DNA from: Dryomyza anilis
Lineage: Eukaryota; Arthropoda; Insecta; Diptera; Dryomyzidae
Direction: 5' to 3'
Assembly (NCBI GenBank): GCA_951804985.1
Contig: OX638132.1
Location: forward strand, 43,500,791 to 43,564,790
Length of the DNA stretch: 64,000 nucleotides
Position numbers and translations under genes: made by a program. A model generated the notes under the pieces. That model saw only the letters and a program-made list of their open reading frames with translations. It did not search any database and was not told the DNA's origin. How positions within the stretch are numbered: the first letter of the stretch is position 1; each line of letters begins with the position of its first letter. Shown piece after piece: positions 48,881-61,511 of the stretch.

Positions 48881-50340
48881 AATATAAATCATTATAATAG
48901 GCGCATGGGGTTCTTGAGAAATCACGTCTCAAACATAAAATGCTCATAACTCCGTAAATACGAGTCGTAGAGGCCTCAAAGTTAGCACATTTTATAATTT
49001 ATATTTCCCTTTTAATTATACTTTTTATAATTATAACTTATTATAATCGTCGCAAGATTACTTAAAAAATCACGTTTCAAATTTAAAATATTATTAACGC
49101 GGTAAATACTCGTCTTAGAGGCCTTAAAATTGGCACATTTTGTAATCTATTCTTGCCCTTTGGCACATTTTGTAATCTATTTTTGCTCTCTTAATTCCAA
49201 TATAAATCATTATAATAGGCGCATGGGGTTCTTGAGAAATCACGTCTCAAACTTAAAATGCTCATAACACCGTAAATACGAGTTGTAGAGGGTTCAAAGT
49301 TGTGATCTATTTTTGTCATTTTAATTCTAATATAAATCATTATAAACGGCGGAACGGTTCTTGAGAAATCACGTCTCAAACTTTAAATGCTCATAACTCC
49401 GTAAATACGAGTCGTAGAGGTCTCAAAGTTGGCACATTTTATAATTTATTTTTTCCCTTTTAATTATACTTTTTATAATTATAACTTATTATAATCGGCG
49501 CAAGATTACTTAAAAAATCACGTCTCAAATTTAAAATGTTCATAACGCGGTAAATACTCGTCTTAGAGGCCGCAAAGTTGGCACATTTTGTAATCTATTC
49601 TTGCCCTTCTAATTCCAAAGGCCTCAAAGTTAGCACATTTTGTAATCTATTTTTGACCTTTTAATTCCAATATAAATCATTATAATAGGCGCATGGGGTT
49701 CTTGAGAAATCACGTCTCAAACATAAAATGCTCATAACTCCGTTAATACGAGTTGTAGAGGCCTCAAAGTTGGCACATTTTGCCCTTTTAATTCCAATAT
49801 AAATCATTATAATTGGGGCATGTGTTTATTGAGAAATCACGTCTCAAACATAAAATTCTCATAACTCCGCAAATACAAGTCGTAGAGACCTCTAATTGGC
49901 ACATTTTGTAATCTATATTTTAATTCCAATATTAATTTTTATAATCCAATATAAATCATTATAATCGAAGCAAGGGTTCTTGAGAAATCACGTCTCAAAC
50001 TTAAAATGCTCATAACTCCGTAAATACACGGCGTAGAAACCTCAAAGTTGGCACATTTTATAATTTATTTTTGTCCTTTTAATTATACTTTTTTTTATTA
50101 TAATCGGAGCAAGATTACTTAAAAAATCACATCTTAAAATTAAAATGCTCATAATTTCTTAAATATGAGTCGTAGAGGTACTTGAGTCGCATAGGTGCTT
50201 GAGAAATCACGTCTCAAATTTAAAATGTTCATTACTCTGTAAATACTCGTCTTGAAGGCCTCAAAGCACATTTTGTCATCTATTCTTGCCCTTCTAATTC
50301 CAAAGGCCTCAAAGTAAGCACATTTTGACCTTTTAATTCC
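48881..50340. repeat. 1,460-bp tandem HOR, copy 1
   Basis: The segment recurs at an offset of 1,460 bp (48,961 against 50,421; 49,191 against 50,651; 49,681 against 51,141; 49,821 against 51,281). It consists of about eleven monomers, including the 'ccctttggcac' junction near 49,155 and the 'gaggtacttgagtcgcatag' truncated monomer near 50,175. The exact ends are uncertain by some tens of bases because neighbouring monomers are also similar. Confidence 0.82.
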
Positions 50341-51800
50341 AATATAAATCATTATAATAGGCGCATGGGGTTCTTGAGAAATCACGTCTCAAACATAAAA
50401 TGCTCATAACTCCGTAAATACGAGTCGTAGAGGCCTCAAAGTTAGCACATTTTATAATTTATATTTCCCTTTTAAATATACTTTTTATAATTATAACTTA
50501 TTATAATCGTCGCAAGATTACTTAAAAAATCACGTTTCAAATTTAAAATATTCATAACGCGGTAAATACTCGTCTTAGAGGCCTTAAAATTGGCACATTT
50601 TGTAATCTATTCTTGCCCTTTGGCACATTTTGTAATCTATTTTTGCTCTCTTAATTCCAATATAAATCATTATAATAGGCGCATGGGGTTCTTGAGAAAT
50701 CACGTCTCAAACTTAAAATGCTCATAACACCGTAAATACGAGTTGTAGAGGGTTCAAAGTTGTGATCTATTTTTGTCATTTTAATTCTAATATAAATCAT
50801 TATAAACGGCGGAACGGTTCTTGAGAAATCACGTCTCAAACTTTAAATGCTCATAACTCCGTAAATACGAGTCGTAGAAGCCTCAAAGTTGGCACATTTT
50901 ATAATTTATTTTTTCCCTTTTAATTATACTTTTTATAATTATAACTTATTATAATCGTCGCAAGATTACTTAAAAAATCACGTCTCAAATTTAAAATGTT
51001 CACAACGCGGTAAATACTCGTCTTAGAGGCCGCAAAGTTGGCACATTTTGTAATCTATTCTTGCCCTTCTAATTCCAAAGGCCTCAAAGTTAGCACATTT
51101 TGTAATCTATTTTTGACCTTTTAATTCCAATATAAATCATTATAATAGGCGCATGGGGTTCTTGAGAAATCACGTCTCAAACATAAAATGCTCATAACTC
51201 CGTTAATACGAGTTGTAGAGGCCTCAAAGTTGGCACATTTTGCCCTTTTAATTCCAATATAAATCATTATAATTGGGGCATGTGTTTATTGAGAAATCAC
51301 GTCTCAAACATAAAATTCTCATAACTCCGCAAATACAAGTCGTAGAGACCTCTAATTGGCACATTTTGTAATCTATATTTTAATTCCAATATTAATTTTT
51401 ATAATCCAATATAAATCATTATAATCGAAGCAAGGGTTCTTGAGAAATCACGTCTCAAACTTAAAATGCTCATAAGTCCGTAAATACACGGCGTAGAAAC
51501 CTCAAAGTTGGCACATTTTATAATTTATTTTTGTCCTTTTAATTATACTTTTTTTTTATTATAATCGGAGCAAGATTACTTAAAAAATCACATCTTAAAA
51601 TTAAAATGCTCATAATTTCTTAAATATGAGTCGTAGAGGAACTTGAGTCGCATATGTGCTTGAGAAATCAAGTCTCAAATTTAAAATGTTCATTACTCTG
51701 TAAATACTCGTCTTAGAGGCCTCAAAGCACATTTTGTCATCTATTCTTGCCCTTCTAATTCCAAAGGCCTCAAAGTTAGCACATTTTGTAATCTATTTTT
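50341..51800. repeat. 1,460-bp tandem HOR, copy 2
   Basis: This partner of 48,881-50,340 has small changes: 'tttaaatatac' for 'tttaattatac' near 50,475, 'gttcacaacgcgg' near 50,998, 'cataagtccg' near 51,471 and 'gaggaacttgag' near 51,637. After 51,800 the array continues with a different monomer order. Confidence 0.82.
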
Positions 51801-54800
51801 GACCTTTTAATTCCAATATAAATCATTATAATCGGCGCAAGGGTTCTTGAGAAATCACGTCTCAAACTTAAAATGCTCATAACTCCGTAAATACACGGCG
51901 TAGAAACCTCAAAGTTGGCACATTTTATAATTTATTTTTGTCCTTTTAATTATACTTTTTTTTTATTATAATCGGAGCAAGATTACTTAAAAAATCACAT
52001 CTTAAAATTAAAATACTCATAATTTCTTAAATATGAGTCGTAGAGGTGCTTGAGTCGCATAGGTGCTTGAGAATCACGTCTCAAATTTAAAATGTTCATT
52101 ACTCTGTAAATACTCGTCTTAGAGGCCTCAAAGCACATTTTGTCATCTATTCTTGCCGTTCTATTCTAAAGGCCTCAAAGTTGGCACATTTTATAATTTA
52201 TTTTTTCCCTTTTAATTATACTTTTTATAATTATAACTTATTATAATCGGAGCAAGATTACTTAAAAAATCACGTCTCAAATTTAAAATGTTCATAACGC
52301 GGTAAATACTCGTCTTAGAGGCCTCAAAGTTGGCACATTTTGAAATCTATTCTTGCCCTTCTAATTCCAAAGGCCTCAAAGTAGGCACATTTTGTAATCT
52401 ATTTTTGACCTTTTAATTCCAATATAAATCATTATAATAGGCGCATGGGGTTCTTGAGAAATCACGTCTCAAACATAAAATGCTCATAACTCCGTTAATA
52501 CGAGTTGTAGAGGCCTCGAAGTTGGCACATTTTGTAATCTATATTTTAATTCCAATATTACTTTTTATAATCCAATATAAATTCTTATAATCGAAGCAAG
52601 GGTTCTTGAGAAATGACGGCTAAAACTTAAAATGCTCATTACTCAAAGTTGGCACATTGTAATCTATTCTTGCACTTTTAATTCCAATATAAATCATTAT
52701 AATCGGGGCAAGGGTTCTTGACAAATCACGTCTCAAACTTAAAATGCTCATAACTCCGTAAATACACGGCGTAGAAACCTCAAAGTTGGCACATTTTATA
52801 ATTTATTTTTGTCCTTTTAATTATACTTTTTTTTTTTATTATAATCGGAGCAAGATTACTTAAAAAATCACATCTCAAAATTAAAATGCTCATAATTTCC
52901 TAAATATGAGTCGTAGAGGTGCTTGAGTAGCATAGGTGCTGGTGAAATCACGTCTCAAATTTAAAATGTTCATTACTCTGTAAATACTCGTCTTAGAGGG
53001 CTCAAAGTTGGAACATTTTGTCATCTATTCTTGCCCTTCTAATTCCAAAGGCCTTAAAGTTGGCGCATTTGTAATCTATTTTTGCCCTTTTAATTCCAAT
53101 ATAAATCATTATAATCGGCGCATGGGGTTCTTGAGAAATCACGTCTCAAACATACAATTCTCATAACTCCGTAAATACGCGCCGTAGAGGACTCAAAGTT
53201 GGCACATTTTGTAATCTATTCTTGCCCTTTTAATTCTAATATAAATCATTCTAAACGGCGGTTCTTGAGAAATCACGTCAAACTCCCTAAATACGAGTCG
53301 TAAGGCCTTAAAGTTGGCACATTTTGTAATCAATTCATGCCCTTTCTATTCTATTCTATTCATGCGCCTGCTAATATAATTAGCGCAAGGGTTCTTGACA
53401 AATCACGTTTCAAACTTAAAACGCTCATAACTCCGTAAATATGAACCGTAGAGGCCTCAAAGTTGTGATCTATTATTGTCCTTTTAATTCTAATATAAAT
53501 CATTATAAACGGCGGAACGGTTCTTGAGAAATCACGTCTCAAACTTTAAATGCTCATAACTCCGTAAATACGAGTCGTAGAGGCCTCAAAGTTGGCACAT
53601 TTTATAATTTATTTTTTCCCTTTTAATTATACTTTTTATAATTATAACTTATTATAATCGGCGCAAGATTACTTAATAAATCACGTCTCAAATTTAAAAT
53701 GTTCATAACGCGGTAAATACTCGTCTTAGAGGCCTCAAAGTTGGCACATTTTGTAATCTATTCTTGCCCTTCTAATTCCAAAGGCCTCAAAGTTGGCACA
53801 TTTTGTAATCTATTTTTGACCTTTTAATTCCAATATAAATCATTATAATAGGCGCATGGGGTTCTTGAGAAATCACGTCTCAAACATAAAATGCTCATAA
53901 CTCCGTTAATACGAGATGTAGAGGCCTTAAAGTTGGCACATTTTGTAATCTATTTTTGCCCTTTAATTCCAATATAAATCATTATAATTGGGGCATGTGT
54001 TTATTGAGAAATCACGTCTCAAACATAAAATTCTCACAACTCCGCAAATACAAGTCGTAGAGACCTCTAATTGGCACATTTTGTAATCTATATTTTAATT
54101 CCAATATTAATTTTTATAATCCAATATACATTCTTATAATCGAAGCAAGGGTTCTTGAGAAATCACGGCTAAAACTTAAAATGCTCATTACTCAAAGTTG
54201 GCACATTTTGTAATCTATTCTTGCACTTTTAATTCCAATATAAATCATTATAATCGGCGCAAGGGTTCTTGACAAATCACATCTCAAACTTAAAATGCTC
54301 ATAACTCCGTAAATACACGGCGTAGAAACCCAAAGTTGGCACATTTTATAATTTATTTTTGTCCTTTTAATTATACTTTTTTTTATTATAATCGGAGCAA
54401 GATTACTTAAAAAATCACATCTCAAAATTAAAATGCTCATAATTTCTTACATATGAGTCGTAGCGGTGCTTGAGTCGCATAGGTGCTTGAGAAATCACGT
54501 CTCAAATTTAAAATGTTCATTACTCTGTAAATACTCGTCTTAGAGGCCTCAAAGTTGGCACATTTTGTCATCTATTCTTGCCCTTCTAATTCCAAAGGCC
54601 TCAAAGTTGGCGCATTTTGTAATCTATTTTTGCCCTTTTAATTCCAATATAAATCATTATAATAGGCGCATGGGGTTCTTGAGAAATCACGTCTCAAACA
54701 TACAATTCTCATAACTCCGTAAATACGCGCCGTAGAGGACTCAAAGTTGGCACATTTTGTAATCTATTCTTGCCCTTTTAATTCTAATATAAATCATTAT

Positions 54801-57000
54801 AAACGGCGGAACGGTTGTTGAGAAATCACGTCAGACTCCCTAAATGCGAGTCGTAAAAGCCTTAACGTTGGCACATTTTATAATTTATATTTGCCCTTTA
54901 ATTATACTTTTCACAATTATTATAATTTTAATATAACTTATTATAATCGGCGCAAGATTACTTAACTTATTATAATTGGAGCAAGATTACTTAAAAAATA
55001 ACATCTTAAAATTAAAATGCTCATAACTCCGTAAATATGAGCCGTAGAGGCCTCAAAGTTGTGATCTATTTTTGTCTTTTAATTCTAATATAAATCATTA
55101 TAAACGGCGGAACGGTTCTTGAGAAATCACGTCTCAAACTTTAAATGCTCATGACTCCGTAAATACGATTCGTAGAGGCCTCAAAGTTGGCACATTTTAT
55201 AATTTATTTTTTCCCTTTTAATTATACTTTTTATAATTACAACTTTTTATAATCGGCGCAAGATTACTTAAAAAATCACGTCTCAAATTTAAAATGTTCA
55301 TAACGCGGTAAATACTCGCGCGGTAAATACTTGGCACATTTTGTAATCTCTTAATTCCAATATAAATCATTATAATCGGCGCATGGGGTTCTTGAGAAAT
55401 CACGTCTCAAACATAAAATGCTCATAACTCCGTTAATACGAGTTGTAGAGGCCTCAAAGTTGTGATCTATTTCTGTCCTTTTAATTCTTATATAAATCAT
55501 TATAAACGGCGGAACGGTTCTTGAGAAATCACGTCTCAAACTTTAAATGCTCATGACTCCGTAAATACGATTCGTAGAGGCCTCAAAGTTGGCACATTTT
55601 ATAATTTATTTTTTCCCTTTTAATTATACTTTTTATAATTATAACTTATTATAATCGGCGCAAGATTACTTAAAAAATCACGTCTCAAATTTAGCCCTTT
55701 AATTATAATATAAATCATAATTTACGGCGGAACTGTTCTTGAGAAATCACGTCGCAAATTTCAAATGCTCATAACTCCGTAAATACACGTCGTAGAGTCC
55801 TCAAAATTGGCACATTTTATAGTCTATTTTTGCCCATTTAATTCCAATATAAATCAATTTAATTGGCGCATGTGGTTATTGAGAAATCACGTCTCAAACA
55901 TAAAATACTCATAACTTTTTAAATACACGTCGTAGAGGCCTTAAAGTTGGCACATTTTATAATCTATTTTTGCCCTTTTAATTCTAAAATAACTCATTAT
56001 AATCGCCGCAAGGGTGCTTGAGACGTGTCGTCTCAAACTTAAAATGTTCATAACTCCGTAAAACGCGTCGTAGAGGCCTCAAAGAAAGCACATTTTGTAA
56101 TCTATTTATGCTCTTTCTATTCTATTCATGCCCCTGCTAATATAACTCATTATAATTGGCGCAAGAGTTCTTGACAAATCACTTTTCAAACTTAAAACGC
56201 TCATAACTCCGTAAATATGAGCCGAAGAGGCCTCAAAGTTGTGATCTATTTTTGTCCTTTTAATTCTAATATAAATCATTATAAACGGCGGAACGGTTCT
56301 TGAGAAATCACGTCTCAAACTTTAAATGCTCATAACTCCGTAAATACGAGTCGTAGAGGCCTCAAAGTTAGCACATTTTATAATTTATATTTCCCTTTTA
56401 ATTATACTTTTTATAATTATAACTTATTATAATCGTCGCAAGATTACTTAAAAAATCACGTTTCAAATTTAAAATGTTCATAACGCGGTAAATACTCGTC
56501 TTAGAGGCCTCAAAATTGGCACATTTTGTAATCTATTCTTGCCCTTTGGCACATTTTGTAATCTATTTTTGCTCTCTTAATTCCAATATAAATCATTATA
56601 ATAGGCGCATGGCGTTCTTGAGAAATCACGTCTCAAACTTAAAATGCTCATAACATCGTAAATACGAGTTGTAGAGGGTTCAGAGTTGTGATCTATTTTT
56701 GTCATTTTAATTCTAATATAAATCATTATAAACGGCGGAACGGTTCTTGAGAAATCACGTCTCAAACTTTAAATGCTCATAACTCCGTAAATACGAGTCG
56801 TAGAGGCCTCAAAGTTGGCACATTTTATAATTTATTTTTTCCCTTTTAATAATACTTTTTATAATTATAACTTATTATAATCGGCGCAAGATTACTTAAA
56901 AAATCACGTCTCAAATTTAAAATGTTCATAACGCGGTAAATACTCGTCTTAGAGGCCGCAAAGTTGGCACATTTTGTAATCTATTCTTGCCCTTCTAATT
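51801..57000. repeat. Mosaic right-family satellite
   Basis: The segment is assembled from types seen elsewhere. About 52,900-53,340 resembles about 40,190-40,620, sharing the rare 'gagtagcataggtgctggtg'. About 55,020-55,690 resembles about 40,720-41,380. About 55,990-57,000 resembles about 44,500-45,540. It has the hybrid junction 'caaatttagccctttaatt' near 55,686, the hairpin monomer at 56,018 and the 15-bp duplication at 55,304-55,331. No gene is visible. Confidence 0.78.
55304..55331. repeat. 15-bp micro-duplication at a recurrent monomer junction
   Basis: The word cgcggtaaatact occurs twice, 15 bp apart, immediately before a join to 'tggcacattttg'. The same doubled junction is present near 59,304-59,331 and 63,819-63,846, whereas 41,000 and 43,920 carry the join without the duplication. 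It is therefore a shared derived marker of the later loci. Confidence 0.78.
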
Positions 57001-60000
57001 CCAAAGGCCTCAAAGTTAGCACATTTTGTAATCTATTTTTGACCTTTTAATTCCAATATAAATCATTATAATAGGCGCATGGGGTTCTTGAGAAATCACG
57101 TCTCAAACATAAAATGCTCATAACTCCGTTAATACGAGTTGTAGAGGCCTCAAAGTTGGCACATTTTGCCCTTTTAATTCCAATATAAATCATTATAATA
57201 GGCGCATGGGGTTCTTGAGAAATCACGTCTCAAACATAAAATGCTCATAGCTCCGTAAATACACGGCGTAGAGACCTCTCATTGGCACATTTTGTAATCT
57301 ATATTTTAATTCCAATATTAATTTTTATAATCCAATATAAATCATTATAATCGGCGCAAGGGTTCTTGAGAAATCACGCCTCAAACTTAAAATGCTCATA
57401 ACTCCGTAAATACACGGCGTAGAAACCTCAAAGTTGGCACATTTTATAATTTATTTTTGTCCTTTTAATTATACTTTTTTTTATTATAATCGGAGCAAGA
57501 TTACTTAAAAAATCACATCTTAAAATTAAAATGCTCATAATTTCTTAAATATGAGTCGTAGAGGTGCTGGAGTCGCATAGGTGCTTGAGAAATCACGTCT
57601 CAAATTTAAAATGTTCATTACTCTGTAAATACTCGTCTTAGAGGCCTCAAAGCACATTTTGTCATCTATTCTTGCCCTTCTAATTCCAAAGGCCTCAAAG
57701 TTAGCACATTTTGTAATCTATTTTTGACCTTTTAATTCCAATATAAATCATTATAATAGGCGCATGGGGTTCTTGAGAAATCACGTCTCAATTAAAAGGG
57801 AAATATAAATTATAAAATGTGCTAACTTTGAGGCCTCTACGACTCGTATTTACGGAGTTATGAGTATTTTATGTTTATAAAATGCTCATAACTCCGTAAA
57901 TACGAGTCGTAGAGGCCTCAAAGTTAGCACATTTTATAATTTATTCTTCCCTTTTAATTATACTTTTTATAATTATAACTTATTATAATCGTCGCAAGAT
58001 TACTTAAAAAATCACGTTTCAAATTTAAAATATTCATAACGCGGTAAATACTCGTCTTAGAGGCCTTAAAATTGGCACATTTTGTAATCTATTTTTGACC
58101 TTTTAATTCCAATATAAATCATTATAATAGGCGCATGGGGTTCTTGAGAAATCACGTCTCAAATATAAAATGCTCATAGCTCCGTAAATACACGGCGTAG
58201 AGACCTCTCATTGGCACATTTTGTAATCTATATTTTAATTCCAATATTAATTTTTATAATCCAATATAAATCATTATAATCGGCGCAAGGGTTCTTGAGA
58301 AATCACGCCTCAAACTTAAAATGCTCATAACTCCGTAAATACACGGCGTAGAAACCTCAAAGTTGGCACATTTTATAATTTATTTTTGTCCTTTTAATTA
58401 TACTTTTTTTTTTATTATAATCGGAGCAAGATTACTTAAAAAATCACATCTTAAAATTAAAATGCTCATAATTTCTTAAATATGAGTCGTAGAGGTGCTT
58501 GAGTCGCATAGGTGCTTGAGAAATCACGTCTCAAATTTAAAATGTTCATTACTCTGTAAATACTCGTCTTAGAGGCCTCAAAGCACATTTTGTCATCTAT
58601 TCTTGCCCTTCTAATTCCAAAGGCCTCAAAGTTGGCACATTTTGTAATCTATTTTTGACCTTTTAATTCCAATATAAATCATTATAATAGGCGCATGGGG
58701 TTCTTGAGAAATCACGTCTCAAACATAAAATTCTCATAACTCCGCAAATACAAGTAGAGACCTCTAATTGGCACATTTTGTAATCTATATTTTAATTCCA
58801 ATATTAATTTTTATAATCCAATATAAATCATTATAATCGGCGCAAGGGTTCTTGAGAAATCACGTCTCAAACTTAAAATGCTCATAACTCCGTAAATACA
58901 CGGCGTAGAAACCTCAAAGTTGGCACATTTTATAATTTATTTTTGTCCTTTTAATTATACTTTATTTTTATTATAATCGGAGCAAGATTACTTAAAAAAT
59001 CACATCTTAAAATTAAAATGCTCATAATTTCTTAAATATGAGTCGTAGAGGTGCTTGAGTCGCATAGGTGCTTGAGAATCACGTCTCAAATTTAAAATGT
59101 TCATTACTCTGTAAATACTCGTCTTAGAGGCCTCAAAGCACATTTTGTCATCTATTCTTGCCCTTCTATTCTCAAGACCTCAAAGTTGGCGCATTTTATA
59201 ATTTATTTATTCCCTTTTAATTATACTTTTTATAATTACAACTTATTATAATCGCCGCAAGATTACTTAAAAAATCACGTCTCAAATTTAAAATGTTCAT
59301 AACGCGGTAAATACTCGCGCGGTAAATACTTGGCACATTTTGTAATCTATTTTTGCTCTCTTAATTCCAATATAAATCATTATAATAGGCGCATGGGGTT
59401 CTTGAGAAATCACGTCTCAAACATAAAATGCTCATAACATCGTAAATACGAGTTGTAGAGGGTTCAAAGTTGTGATCTATTTTTGTCATTTTAATTCTAA
59501 TATAAATCATTATAAACGGCGGAACGGTTCTTGAGAAATCACGTCTCAAACTTTAAATGCTCATAACTCCGTAAATACGAGTCGTAGAGGCCTCAAAGTT
59601 GGCACATTTTATAATTTATTTTTTCCCTTTTAATTATACTTTTTATAATTATAACTTATTATAATCGGCGCAAGATTACTTAAAAAATCACGTCTCAAAT
59701 TTAAAATGTTCATAACGCGGTAAATACTCGTCTTAGAGGCCGCAAAGTTGGCACATTTTGTAATCTATTCTTGCCCTTCTAATTCCAAAGGCCTCAAAGT
59801 TGGCACATTTTGTAATCTATTTTTGACCTTTTAATTCCAATATAAATCATTATAATAGGCGCATGGGGTTCTTGAGAAATCACGTCTCAAACATAAAATG
59901 CTCATAACTCCGTTAATACGAGTTGTAGAGGCCTCAAAGTTGGCACATTTTGTAATCTATTTTTGACCTTTTAATTCCAATATAAATCATTATAATTGGG

Positions 60001-61511
60001 GCATGTGTTTATTGAGAAATCACGTCTCAAACATAAAATTCTCATAACTCCGCAAATACAAGTCGTAGAGACCTCAAATTGGCACATTTTGTAATCTATA
60101 TTTTAATTCCAATATTAATTTTTATAATCCAATATAAATTCTTATAATCGAAGCAAGGGTTCTTGAGAAATGACGGCTTAAACTTAAAATGCTCATTACT
60201 CAAAGTTGGCACATTGTAATCTATTCTTGCACTTTTAATTCCAATATAAATCATTATAATCGGGGCAAGGGTTCTTGACAAATCACGTCTCAAACTTAAA
60301 ATGCTCATAACTCCGTAAATACACGGCGTAGAAACCTCAAAGTTGGCACATTTTATAATTTATTTTTGTCCTTTTAATTATACTTTATTTTTACTATAAT
60401 CGGATCAAGATTACTTAAAAAATCACATCTCAAAATTAAAATGCTCATAATTTCTTAAATATGAGTCGTAGAGGTGCTTGAGTCGCATAGGTGCTTGAGA
60501 AATCACGTCTCAAATTTAAAATGTTCATAATGCGGTAAATACTCGTCTTAGAGGCCTCAAAGTTGGCACATTTTGTAATCTATTCTTGCCCTTCTAATTC
60601 CAAAGGCTCAAAGTTGGCACATTTTGTAATCTATTTTTGACCTTTTAATTCCAATATAAATCATTATAATAGGCGCATGGGGTTCTTGAGAAATCACGTC
60701 TCAAACATAAAATGCTCATAACTCCGTTAATACGAGTTGTAGAGGCCTCAAAGTTGGCACATTTTGTAATCTATTTTTGCCCTTTTAATTCTAAAATAAC
60801 TCATTATAATCGGCGCAAGGGTGCTTGAGAAGTGTCGTCTCAAACTTAAAATGTTCATAACTCCGTAAATACGCGTCGTAGAAGCCTCAAAGTTAGCACA
60901 TTTTGTAATCAATTCATGCCCTTTCTATTCTATTCTTTTCTATTCATGCGCCTACTAATATATCTCATTATAATTAGCGCAAGGTTTCTTGACAAATCAC
61001 GTTTCAAACTTAAAACGCTCATAACTCCGTAAAAATGAACCGTAGAGGCCTCAAAGTTGTGATCTAATATTGTCCTTTTAATTCTAATATAAATCATTAT
61101 AAACGGCGGAACGGTTCTTGAGAAATCACGTCTCAAACTTTAAATGCTCATAACTCCGTAAATACGAGTCGTAGAGGCCTCAAAGTTGGCACATTTTATA
61201 ATTTATTTTTTCCCTTTTAATTATACTTTTTATAATTATAACTTATTATAATCGGCGCAAGATTACTTAAAAAATCACGTCTCAAATTTAAAATGTTCAT
61301 AACGCGGTAAATACTCGTCTTAGAGGCCGCAAAGTTGGCACATTTTGTAATCTATTCTTGCCCTTCTAATTCCAAAGGCCTCAAAGTTGGCACATTTTGT
61401 AATCTATTTTTGACCTTTTAATTCCAATATAAATCATTATAATAGGCGCATGGGGTTCTTGAGAAATCACGTCTCAAACATAAAATGCTCATAACTCCGT
61501 TAATACGAGTT
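57001..61511. repeat. 4.5-kb tandem HOR, copy 1
   Basis: Sequence from about 57,000 recurs at an offset of 4,512-4,515 bp. For example the palindrome arm start at 57,790 corresponds to 62,302, and 'tggcacattttg' at 59,331 to 63,846. The start of the unit is uncertain because neighbouring monomers repeat locally (about 61,380-61,680 contains two consecutive near-identical monomers). It includes the long fold-back palindrome. Confidence 0.78.
57790..57959. repeat. 83-bp-arm fold-back palindrome of satellite sequence, copy 1
   Basis: The left arm 57,790-57,872 is the reverse complement of the right arm 57,877-57,959, with a 4-base loop gttt. I count 80 of 83 matching positions. Mismatches are one in 'gagtattttat' against 'ataaaatgctc' and two in the 'tatatttccc'/'tattcttccc' part. 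The right arm is ordinary satellite in the normal orientation. The left arm is reversed and begins abruptly after 'cacgtctc'. With the second copy, this is the only reversed satellite I saw in the window. Confidence 0.92.
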
